Shown here: piece after piece, positions 1 through 5,182 of the stretch
Layout: each line of letters begins with the position of its first letter
Numbering within the stretch: the stretch's first letter is position 1
Origin: Bacillota bacterium
Lineage (GTDB): Bacteria; Bacillota; Bacilli; Lactobacillales; Enterococcaceae
Length of the DNA: 5,269 nt
Direction of reading: 5' to 3'
Assembly: GCA_023389005.1 (NCBI GenBank)
Contig: JAEWFE010000069.1
Location: forward strand, 1 to 5,269
Program-made: the position numbers and the translations under genes
Notes under the pieces: model-generated
What the model was told of the DNA's origin: nothing
Seen by the model: only the letters and a program-made list of their open reading frames with translations
The model's database searches: none

Positions 1-474
1 GCAGAACAAGCATTAGTAGGTAAAGCAAACGTTACATATTTAGACTATAAAGAAGTACCAGTGTTTAACCAAGACCTAGAAACACCTGTACTACCATCTG
101 TTGCCAAAGTTCGTGAAGCGATCCAAGCAGCTGATGCAATCTGGATTTTCTCACCAATTTACAACTTTGCAATTCCTGGCTCAGTGAAAAACTTATTAGA
201 CTGGGCAAGCCGTGCTTTAGATTTATCTAATCCAAGTGGTCCATCAGCATTACAAGATAAAGTGGTAACTGTTTCTTCAGTAGCAAACGGAGGACATGAT
301 CAATTATTCGCTGCCTACCAAGCATTATTACCATTCATCCGTACACAAGTGGTTGGTGATTTCACTGGCACACGCGTAAACGACGAAGCTTGGGGAACTG
401 GTGAATTAGTTTTAACTGATGAGGCACAAGCAAGCTTAGAAAAACAAGCAGAGCAATTATTAGCTGCTTTATAA
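1..474 (+). CDS. NAD(P)H-dependent FMN reductase family protein (5' end missing)
   Basis: The frame is open from the first base to a TAA stop, giving 157 residues. The family usually has about 180-190, so roughly 30 N-terminal residues lie outside the window, including the usual phosphate-binding loop for FMN. Residues 47-68 read IFSPIYNFAIPGSVKNLLDW after an initial IW; this matches the conserved P-x-YN-x-x-x-PG-x-x-KN-x-x-DW signature of the flavodoxin-fold NADPH-dependent FMN reductase family. The preceding REAIQAADAI is the usual helix and strand leading into it. Members are cytosolic flavoproteins that use NAD(P)H to reduce FMN, quinones or azo compounds; the substrate cannot be read from the sequence. 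A terminator follows 17 bases after the stop, so this is the last gene of its transcript. The family assignment is confident, the exact reaction is not. Confidence 0.85.
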   Translation, partial: AEQALVGKANVTYLDYKEVPVFNQDLETPVLPSVAKVREAIQAADAIWIFSPIYNFAIPGSVKNLLDWASRALDLSNPSGPSALQDKVVTVSSVANGGHDQLFAAYQALLPFIRTQVVGDFTGTRVNDEAWGTGELVLTDEAQASLEKQAEQLLAAL

Positions 475-490
475 TTTTTAGATTTTTAGA

Positions 491-526
491 CAGGCATCCT
501 TTTTCACTAGAGGGTGCTTGTTTTTT
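491..526 (+). terminator. Intrinsic terminator after the FMN reductase gene
   Basis: Bases 491-502 pair with 509-520 to form a 12-bp stem (CAGGCATCCTTT with GAGGGTGCTTG plus one flanking A), including three G-U pairs, around a 6-base loop at 503-508. A run of six Ts follows at 521-526. Stem, small loop and T-run on the plus strand are the complete pattern for a rho-independent terminator, placed 17 bases after the reductase stop codon. Confidence 0.88.
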
Positions 527-623
527 GTGTTTCAGGAAAAAGAGTTTTACAGTTGTTGGCGAGAATATTTTGGAAAAAGATTGATATATCAATGTTTTTC
601 GTGCTTGTCATGCTTGCTGGAAT

Positions 624-1277
624 TTGCGTACTTTTTTTGATTGTATGCACACAAAGTTTAAAATTTATCATACAGAGGATTCACGTTTTATTGGACGTTC
701 TAGTATCAAGGAACGTTATTTTAAAATTAAAGTATATTTATCTAAAATCGAATTGAGGAAAAATGAGCAATGTGTTGTTTGTTATTATCTTCCCGATGAT
801 CTGCCTGGTGTTCCCTTCTCGATGTTACGTTTTCAAAAAAATGAAGCGAAAAATGGAAAGTATCAATTCCTATCAGCTGTAGTAGATACGCCTTGTCGTG
901 TAAGAGATTTTATGATGCATTGGGAGTTAAACACTGTTCGTCATGATTTTTTAAATTTATTATCGCAAACTGCAATGGATTCGAATCTTGAATTAGATCG
1001 ATATTCAGCAAATCTCCTTTTAACGAAGATGGTGGAAGAAGCCAAAGAGGGGCCTAAAGAAAGCGAGTATACTCTAAAAGTAATTGCTAACGACGAACTA
1101 ATGACTATAAGTTCAAGTTTTGAAAGAAATCATGAGTCTATCACGGATGATGATGCTAGATATCTTCGGAACAATCTGTGCTTGATGAATGATATTACCA
1201 TTGAGTATGCAAATGAAGCGACACAAGAATTTGTCACTCTTTCTGAAAAAGGGGGAGACGTTATTTTTTTTCTATAG
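624..1277 (+). CDS. Hypothetical protein of unknown function
   Basis: This open frame gives 217 residues from a TTG at 624, or 210 from the ATG at 645. I do not recognise the family. The protein looks soluble: no signal peptide or membrane segment is visible. The first third is basic (about residues 10-50), and the middle and C-terminal parts are rich in Asp, Glu and Asn. The even spread of charged and hydrophobic residues suggests real coding sequence. The start is uncertain. Neither candidate has a good ribosome binding site (only CTGG four bases before TTG 624), and the frame is closed upstream by TGA at 582-584. The gene may be weakly expressed, or may have lost its original 5' end. It stands alone between the terminator at 491-526 and the convergent hairpin at 1339-1378. 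No function is proposed. Confidence 0.55.
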   Translation: MRTFFDCMHTKFKIYHTEDSRFIGRSSIKERYFKIKVYLSKIELRKNEQCVVCYYLPDDLPGVPFSMLRFQKNEAKNGKYQFLSAVVDTPCRVRDFMMHWELNTVRHDFLNLLSQTAMDSNLELDRYSANLLLTKMVEEAKEGPKESEYTLKVIANDELMTISSSFERNHESITDDDARYLRNNLCLMNDITIEYANEATQEFVTLSEKGGDVIFFL

Positions 1278-1338
1278 TCTTGAAGTTGTTAATTGGAATT
1301 AGTATGGATATGAAAGAAGCGCATTCTTAATCTTGTAA

Positions 1339-1378
1339 AACCCACCCAACTAGGCTTAGGTGCTTAGCTGGGTGGGTT
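1339..1378. terminator. Hairpin between convergent genes, probable bidirectional terminator
   Basis: AACCCACCCA (1339-1348) pairs perfectly with TGGGTGGGTT (1369-1378). After one A-C mismatch, two more pairs (1350-1351 with 1366-1367) lengthen the stem around a 14-base loop. It lies in the 111-base gap between the unknown gene (ending 1277, plus strand) and ohr (ending 1389, minus strand). On the minus strand the stem is followed by TTTT in GGGTTTTACAAG. On the plus strand it is followed by TTATGTTTATC, so the T-tracts are short on both sides. Position and stem strength make it the likely terminator for ohr, and possibly for both genes. Confidence 0.75.
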
Positions 1379-1388
1379 ATGTTTATCA

Positions 1389-1793
1389 TTAAATAATTTC
1401 GAATTGTACATCGATATTGTTGCGAGTTGCTTTTGAGTAAGGACATACTTGATGAGCAGCTGCGACTAATTCTTCTGCTTTTTCTTTTGTTGCCCCTTCA
1501 AGATGAACTTCTAAAGTCACGGCTACGCTAAATCCTTCTACTTCATCAGACATTAAGGATACACGTGCACTCACTTCACTTGGGTAAGTTTCGCCAGCGT
1601 TTTCCATTACTAAGCCTAATGCACCATTAAAGCACGCACTGTATGCCGCTGCGAATAATTGTTCTGGGTTAGTTGCATTTTCGACACGTTTACCTGGAGC
1701 TGTTGTTTTAAAGGCAAAAGAGCGATCTGGTGAAAAGACTTCTCCTTCGCGTCCACCGATACTAGTTACTTTTGTTTCGTAAATTTTCTTCAT
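1389..1793 (-). CDS. ohr: Organic hydroperoxide resistance protein Ohr (OsmC/Ohr family)
   Basis: Ohr is a cytosolic thiol peroxidase that reduces organic and fatty-acid hydroperoxides to alcohols. The protein has 134 residues, close to the usual ~140. Its family marks are all present: GGREG with the active-site Arg15, NPEQLFAAAYSACF with Glu44 and the peroxidatic Cys54, and VCPYSKATRNN with the resolving Cys117. The VCPYS-x-ATR motif and the early Arg place it in the Ohr subgroup rather than OsmC proper. The ATG at 1793 is well supported by AGGAGGG (1801-1807) seven bases upstream. That ribosome binding site lies inside the 3' end of ohrR, which overlaps ohr by 32 bp, so the two are co-transcribed and may be translationally coupled. 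Expression is expected to be repressed by OhrR and released by organic peroxides. Confidence 0.95.
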   Translation of the reverse strand: MKKIYETKVTSIGGREGEVFSPDRSFAFKTTAPGKRVENATNPEQLFAAAYSACFNGALGLVMENAGETYPSEVSARVSLMSDEVEGFSVAVTLEVHLEGATKEKAEELVAAAHQVCPYSKATRNNIDVQFEII

Positions 1794-2223
1794 GATTGAG
1801 CCCTCCTAAGGTTTGAGTAAGTGTTTGCAGTTGTTGCATCAAAGAAAAATAATACGTTTCATCCGACGTCAAATCACTTAAACAATGCCCGACCGTTTGC
1901 AGTAAGTCCTCTTTCATTTCCTTGGCTTTTGGCGTTAGAGAAATCAATACGCGACGTTCATCGTTAAAATCTCGTGTGCGCATCACATATTCTCTTGCTT
2001 CTAGGCGTTTGATTAAAGGAGTCAGCGTCCCACTATCCAAAGACAAAATCTCACCCAATTCTGAAACGCTTAAATGGTCTTTTTCATACAAAGCAAGTAG
2101 CGTTAAGTATTGCGGATAGGTTAATTCAAAGGGCGCTAAAATCTTACTATATAGGCGATTGAATTCTTTTTGTGCTTGATATAAAGCAAAACACAGTTGC
2201 TCTTTGACAATTGGTTGAATCAT
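1762..2223 (-). CDS. ohrR: OhrR, MarR-family organic-peroxide-sensing repressor
   Basis: This 153-residue winged-helix protein is of MarR/OhrR type. The N-terminal QLCFALYQAQKEF carries Cys11 in the position of the peroxide-sensing cysteine (Cys15 of Bacillus subtilis OhrR). Tyr25 and Tyr36 (in LTYPQYL) match the tyrosines that hydrogen-bond to that cysteine. The recognition helix region is LSLDSGTLTPLIKRLE (60-75), followed by the wing with NDERR (87-91), including the conserved D-x-R. In this family the reduced dimer binds DNA, and oxidation of the Cys by organic peroxides releases it. A second cysteine, Cys114, lies 103 residues later, a spacing close to two-cysteine OhrR proteins. The ATG at 2223 has AAAGGA about six bases upstream. 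The gene overlaps ohr and follows cstR by 64 bp; an operator-like sequence lies just upstream, consistent with autoregulation. Confidence 0.92.
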   Translation of the reverse strand: MIQPIVKEQLCFALYQAQKEFNRLYSKILAPFELTYPQYLTLLALYEKDHLSVSELGEILSLDSGTLTPLIKRLEAREYVMRTRDFNDERRVLISLTPKAKEMKEDLLQTVGHCLSDLTSDETYYFSLMQQLQTLTQTLGGLNHEENLRNKSN

Positions 2224-2226
2224 ATT

Positions 2227-2236
2227 CTTTTCCTTT
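2227..2236 (-). promoter_or_regulatory. Ribosome binding site of ohrR
   Basis: On the minus strand the sequence AAAGGAAAAG precedes the ATG at 2223. It supports this start rather than any internal methionine. Confidence 0.7.
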
Positions 2237-2267
2237 CACATTTACATTGTACACAATTTAATTTTGC
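2237..2267 (-). promoter_or_regulatory. Probable OhrR operator overlapping the ohrR-ohr promoter
   Basis: Read on the minus strand, this stretch contains AAAATTAAATTGTGTACAAT followed by GTAAATGTG. As I recall it, the B. subtilis ohrA operator is built from TACAATT / AATTGTA inverted repeats; here the AATTAAATTGT block and the TACAAT block match that pattern with the same phasing. ATTGT-GT-ACAAT is itself a perfect inverted repeat (2246-2257). TACAAT (2246-2251) also makes a good -10 box, with an expected transcript start near 2239, although no convincing -35 lies 17 bases upstream. An operator covering the -10 box fits repression by OhrR. This is inferred from resemblance and position. Confidence 0.6.
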
Positions 2268-2287
2268 AAAGCGAATCATTTGCTCAA

Positions 2288-2551
2288 CTATTTTTTCATG
2301 ATGAGTTGGATGGCTTGGTTAATCTTTGCTTCTCTTTCTTCAGGATTTTCGCATTCTTCTTCTAAACATTTACGAAAATTCTCAGCCACTAAAAGTCCCA
2401 TCACACGGTCAATACTAGAACGTGCGGCACTAAGTTGAGTAACGATATCGATACATTCTTTTTCTTCTTCAATCATCTTCAACACACCACGAATTTGGCC
2501 TTCAGCTCTTTTTAGGCGATGGGTTAGTTTGGTTTTATCGGATACAGGCAT
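2288..2551 (-). CDS. cstR: CstR-type persulfide-sensing repressor (CsoR/RcnR family)
   Basis: This 87-residue all-helical repressor belongs to the CsoR/RcnR (DUF156) family. It has the hallmark HRLKRAEGQIRGV (11-23), whose basic residues contact DNA, and the central helix AARSSIDRVMGLLVAENF. Copper-sensing CsoR proteins carry Cys, His and Cys at fixed spacing. Here Cys33 and Cys62 keep the 29-residue Cys-Cys distance, but the His position is Asn58. That pattern fits CstR, which reacts with per- and polysulfides to form Cys-Sx-Cys bridges and leaves the DNA. A third Cys (67) lies just beyond. The divergent neighbours are rhodaneses and a CoA persulfide reductase, which supports the sulfur role over copper or nickel. 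The ATG at 2551 has GAGGTG (2557-2562) five bases upstream. An operator copy overlaps its own promoter, so it probably regulates itself. Confidence 0.85.
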   Translation of the reverse strand: MPVSDKTKLTHRLKRAEGQIRGVLKMIEEEKECIDIVTQLSAARSSIDRVMGLLVAENFRKCLEEECENPEEREAKINQAIQLIMKK

Positions 2552-2574
2552 GGTTTCACCTCATTTCAATCTAT

Positions 2575-2590
2575 ATACCATACTAGGTAC
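2575..2590. promoter_or_regulatory. Putative CstR operator 1 (cstR side)
   Basis: ATACC (2575-2579), six bases, then GGTAC (2586-2590) form an imperfect inverted repeat with one mismatch in the outer base. It overlaps the last two bases of the cstR -10 box (2589-2594) and covers the expected start of transcription. The same half-sites at the same spacing occur at 2662-2677. Binding by CstR is inferred from the pairing, the position and the family. Confidence 0.65.
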
Positions 2591-2617
2591 TATACTGAAA
2601 AAGTAAAAAATTGTCCA
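2589..2617 (-). promoter_or_regulatory. cstR promoter
   Basis: On the minus strand TGGACA (2612-2617) and TATAGT (2589-2594) are separated by exactly 17 bases, a near-consensus sigma-A promoter. The -10 box lies 37 bases before the ATG and is overlapped by operator 1. Confidence 0.75.
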
Positions 2618-2633
2618 GTCTCATTCAAAATGA

Positions 2634-2662
2634 TTGACAAAAGGTTGGTTATCGATTATAAA
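2634..2662 (+). promoter_or_regulatory. Promoter of the rhodanese / CoA-persulfide-reductase operon
   Basis: A perfect -35 box TTGACA (2634-2639) and TATAAA (2657-2662) are separated by 17 bases. This is the strongest promoter in the window, 38 bases before the first rhodanese ATG. The final base of the -10 box is the first base of operator 2, so a bound repressor would block RNA polymerase. Confidence 0.85.
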
Positions 2663-2677
2663 TACCCTATAAGGTAT
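2662..2677. promoter_or_regulatory. Putative CstR operator 2 (operon side)
   Basis: ATACC (2662-2666), CTATAA, then GGTAT (2673-2677) give perfect 5-bp inverted half-sites with a 6-base centre. The site starts on the last base of the operon's -10 box and covers the transcription start. Together with operator 1 it gives nearly mirror-image control of the divergent pair. Confidence 0.7.
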
Positions 2678-2700
2678 AAAAAGAAAGGAGCGAGATAGCC

Positions 2701-3015
2701 ATGTTTCATTGGTTTGTCAACGTGCCAAATGTTTCTACAAATGAATTAAAAAGTCGTTTAAATCAAGATGTTGTCCTATTAGATGTGCGTACACCGGCTG
2801 AATACCGCAGTGGGCATATCAGAGGCGCCAAAAATGTACCGCTCAATCGCATCTCACAATATGAGGCAAAAGGCAAGCAATCGCATTATATCATTTGCCA
2901 ATCGGGGATGCGCAGTAAGCAAGCAGCAAAAATATTAGCGAAAAAAGGGATTCAAGTTTTTAATGTCAAAGGCGGCATGAATGCTTGGGCAGATCGCGTG
3001 ATAGGAGGAAAATAA
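2701..3015 (+). CDS. Single-domain rhodanese (sulfurtransferase)
   Basis: This is a complete 104-residue, one-domain rhodanese. Visible marks are LLDVRTPAEYRSGHI (26-40, the CH2A-type motif), the anion-binding active loop CQSGMRS with catalytic Cys66, and the closing GGMNAW motif near residue 90. Rhodaneses carry a sulfane sulfur as a cysteine persulfide and pass it to thiol acceptors. The short N-terminal stretch MFHWFVNVPNVST is hydrophobic but too short for a membrane segment, so the protein should be cytosolic. The ATG at 2701 is supported by AAAGGAG ending 10-11 bases upstream. It is first in the operon, directly downstream of the operator-controlled promoter, and its stop is one base from the GTG of the reductase. 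The likely role is moving sulfur from reactive sulfur species to CoA or another low-molecular-weight thiol; the true acceptor is unknown. Confidence 0.92.
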   Translation: MFHWFVNVPNVSTNELKSRLNQDVVLLDVRTPAEYRSGHIRGAKNVPLNRISQYEAKGKQSHYIICQSGMRSKQAAKILAKKGIQVFNVKGGMNAWADRVIGGK

Positions 3016-3016
3016 C

Positions 3017-4653
3017 GTGGAAAAAGTCATTATTATCGGTGGCGTCGCAGGGGTATGTCTTGTGCTACTCGGTTAAGAAGGTTAATGGAAGAAGCAGAAA
3101 TCACTGTTTTTGAAAAGGGTCCGTATGTCTCTTTTGCTAACTGTGGATTACCCTACCATGTATCTGGAGAAATCGAAAATCGCGAGCAACTTTTAGTAAA
3201 AACTGCGGAGAATTTAACAAAACGGTTTGATATCGATGTCCGGGCCAATCATGAAGTCTTAGCCATTGATCGTAAGGCTAAGACCGTTACAGTAAAAAAT
3301 CAAGCGCAAGTATTTACCCAAGATTATGATGTATTGGTCTTGTCGCCAGGTGCTAAGCCGGTGGTGCCGAACTTTCCAGGTTTAGCTGAGGCACAAAATG
3401 TATTTACTGTCCGTAGCGTGCCGGATATTGATCGGATTATGGCGCATTTGCAGCAACAAGCCATCCAACATGTGGCCGTGGTAGGTGCGGGTTTTATCGG
3501 TTTGGAAATGGTTGAAAATCTTGCCAAACGCCAATTACAAGTGACATTAATTGAAAAAGCGCCTCAAGTATTACCTGCTTTAGATCCGGAAATGGCAACT
3601 TTTGTAGAAGAAGAATTAGTTAAAAATGGCGTGAATGTACTGACCAATCAAGGTGTAGCTGGTTTTAGCGAAAAGGGTCGAGAAGTCTTGTTAGAAGATG
3701 GTCAAGTGTTGGCTAGCGATTTGACGATTTTAGCGATTGGCGTCCAACCAGAGTCACGTTTGGCAAAAGAGGCCGGATTAACGCTAGGATTGCGCGAGGC
3801 TATCGTGGTCGATGAAAACTATCACATCTCAGATCCAAACATTTATGCAATTGGCGATGCGATTTTAGTCACACAACACACTTCTAAGGAACAAACCTTG
3901 ATTTCACTGGCCTCTTCTGCGAATCGTCAAGGGCGGCAAGTGGCAGACATCATTGCTGGGCTTCCTCGAAAAAATAAAGGCAGTCTAGGTACCGCAATTG
4001 TCCGTACATTTGTGATGACAGCGGCCTTTACCGGATTAAATGAGCATACCTTAAAACGTCTAGGAAAAAACTATCAAGTCTTGCATACGTTAGGCAAACA
4101 TCATGCCAGCTATTATCCGGATGCAACCGATATCTTATTGAAATTACTATTTGACCCTAAGACAGGTGAAATCTTTGGGGCCCAAGCAGTTGGAGAAAAT
4201 GGAGTTGATAAGCGAATCGATGTTTTAGCCACAGCGATTAAAGCAGGACTGACGGTAGAAGACTTACCAGAGCTTGAATTGACCTATGCACCGCCATTTG
4301 GTTCAGCAAAAGATCCAGTAAATATGATTGGTTATGCCGCTTTGAATCTAATGGAAGGTTTGAGCGAAAATGTGCAGTGGTATGATTTGGCAAATGAGCT
4401 GAAAAATGGGGCGCGATTATTGGACGTGCGTAATCCTGCTGAACTTTCAAATGGTAAGTTTACCAATGCTTTGGCTATCCCACTCGATGAATTACGAGCA
4501 CGTTTGGTTGAACTAGATAAAAATCAGGCGTATATTGTAAGTTGTCACAGGGGTCAACGCAGTTATTTGGCTGAGCGTATCATGAAACAACACGACTTTA
4601 AGGTCAAAAACTTGGATGGCGCGTATTATTTGTATTCACATATCAATAAATAG
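3017..4653 (+). pseudogene. CoA-disulfide/CoA-persulfide reductase with C-terminal rhodanese domain, frameshifted near the 5' end
   Basis: The gene starts at GTG 3017, eight bases after AGGAGG (3003-3008). It reads MEKVIIIGGVAG, then shifts frame at GGGG (3050-3053) and would stop at 3074-3076. From 3055 the next frame runs open for 532 codons. Joining them with one added G gives 545 residues and restores the FAD motif GGVAGG-M-SCATRLRR. The domains in order are: FAD-binding fold; SFANCGLPYH with the redox Cys at restored position 43, as in CoA-disulfide reductases; NAD(P)H motif VGAGFIGLEMVENL; IYAIGDA; a dimerisation domain ending in YAPPFGSAKDPVN; and a rhodanese domain with CHRGQRS (catalytic Cys at restored 510). 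Such fusions reduce CoA persulfide or disulfide with NAD(P)H; this one resembles E. faecalis CoAPR and Bacillus CoADR-rhodanese proteins. The ATG at 3055 lacks a usable ribosome binding site and would omit the first FAD strand. The rest of the frame is clean, so the break is recent or a sequencing error. Confidence 0.88.
3050..3053 (+). other. Frameshift site: run of four Gs where five are expected
   Basis: Reading GTG 3017 in frame gives GGVAG then VCLVLLG and a stop. Reading the frame from 3055 gives MSCATRLRRL, the expected continuation. A fifth G would read GCA GGG GGT ATG TCT and join the two precisely. The join is independently supported because it moves the active cysteine from residue 30 to 43. 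Confidence 0.85.
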
Positions 4654-4714
4654 GCACTAACTAAAGATTGTTATGACTCAATACATTTACATGAAATAAA
4701 AGGAGATAAGATAG

Positions 4715-4996
4715 ATGTACGAAACCATTGATATTCACAAATTTAAAGAACTATTAGGCAAAGAAAGAATAAATCTCATTGATGTGCGTGAAGAAGACGA
4801 GTTTAGGTTTGGCCATCTACCACAAGCTGAAAATATGCCGTTAAGTCGTTTCTTAGATTTTGTAGAAGAACTTTACGAGGACGAAACTTATTATGTTATC
4901 TGTCATTCCGGCGCACGTTCAGCCAATGCCTGTGCTTTTTTGGCAAGTCAAGGCTATCATGTGGTAAATGTTGAGGGCGGTATGGTAGCGTTATAA
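4715..4996 (+). CDS. Single-domain rhodanese (sulfurtransferase), short C-terminus
   Basis: This 93-residue one-domain rhodanese has LIDVREEDEFRFGHL (21-35) and the active loop CHSGARS with catalytic Cys63, followed by NVEGGM near the end. The frame stops two residues after GGMV (AL, then TAA). Most small rhodaneses continue here with a Trp and several more residues, as the first rhodanese in this operon does (GGMNAWADRV), so the C-terminal tail is slightly short. The active site and fold are otherwise complete. The ATG at 4715 follows AAAGGAG (4698-4704), a good ribosome binding site. It lies 61 bases after the reductase stop with no terminator or clear promoter between them, so it is probably the third gene of the same operon. 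The expected role is sulfane-sulfur transfer in the cytosol; its specific partner is unknown. Confidence 0.9.
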   Translation: MYETIDIHKFKELLGKERINLIDVREEDEFRFGHLPQAENMPLSRFLDFVEELYEDETYYVICHSGARSANACAFLASQGYHVVNVEGGMVAL

Positions 4997-5048
4997 AATA
5001 TCATAATTTAATCTTATAAACAACACTTCTATGAAATCATTCACAAAT

Positions 5049-5075
5049 AAAAGTGCGACTATTCAGAGCATTTTT
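5049..5075 (+). terminator. Possible weak terminator of the rhodanese operon
   Basis: AAAAGTGC (5049-5056) pairs with GCATTTTT (5068-5075) through eight pairs including one G-U, around an 11-base loop. The T-rich arm runs into TTTTTCTATTCTTTT. The stem is AT-rich and weak, but it is the best candidate in the 186-base gap between the last rhodanese and the antiporter gene. Confidence 0.4.
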
Positions 5076-5099
5076 CTATTCTTTTGCACAAAACTTCTG

Positions 5100-5105
5100 T
5101 ATAAT
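5100..5105 (+). promoter_or_regulatory. Probable -10 box of the antiporter gene
   Basis: A perfect TATAAT lies 78 bases before the antiporter ATG. No good -35 box sits at 16-18 bases upstream, so the promoter call rests on the -10 alone. Transcription would begin near 5112 and give a leader of about 70 bases. Confidence 0.45.
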
Positions 5106-5126
5106 TAAGATAAGAGAATTTATTGT

Positions 5127-5150
5127 TTGAGTCGGCTATTTGCGGCTCAA
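5127..5150 (+). other. Hairpin in the 5' leader of the antiporter gene
   Basis: TTGAGTCG (5127-5134) pairs with CGGCTCAA (5143-5150), an 8-bp stem with one G-U pair around an 8-base loop. TTTGTCTTAATTTT follows. The arrangement resembles a weak terminator or a leader structure between the promoter and the ribosome binding site. I do not recognise a known riboswitch. Confidence 0.5.
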
Positions 5151-5182
5151 TTTGTCTTAATTTTGGAGGGATGTGTAAACAA

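Noticed and set aside
514..756. An 80-codon hydrophobic frame on the plus strand.
   Set aside because: Its start lies within the terminator stem and it has no good ribosome binding site. It overlaps the unknown gene in another phase. It is kept only as a possible remnant in the finding on that gene.
763..882. A 39-codon frame (start MSNVLFVIIFPMICLV) with GAGG five bases before its ATG, hydrophobic then basic like a small toxin or membrane peptide.
   Set aside because: It lies wholly inside the longer 624-1277 frame. The ribosome-site match may be chance, and there is no antitoxin, terminator or promoter of its own.
2264..2284. A GCAAA/TTTGC inverted repeat between cstR and ohrR as a terminator.
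   Set aside because: The stem is only five pairs, the loop is eight bases and no T-run follows on the minus strand.
2288..2551. Copper (CsoR) or nickel (RcnR) sensor.
   Set aside because: Asn58 replaces the key His, and the divergent genes are sulfurtransferases and a CoA reductase, not a copper chaperone, copper ATPase or nickel exporter.
3055..4653. ATG 3055 as the true start of a 532-residue reductase.
   Set aside because: There is no usable ribosome binding site before it, and the protein would lack the first strand and glycine motif of the FAD domain. The upstream GTG with AGGAGG encodes exactly the missing 13 residues once one G is added.
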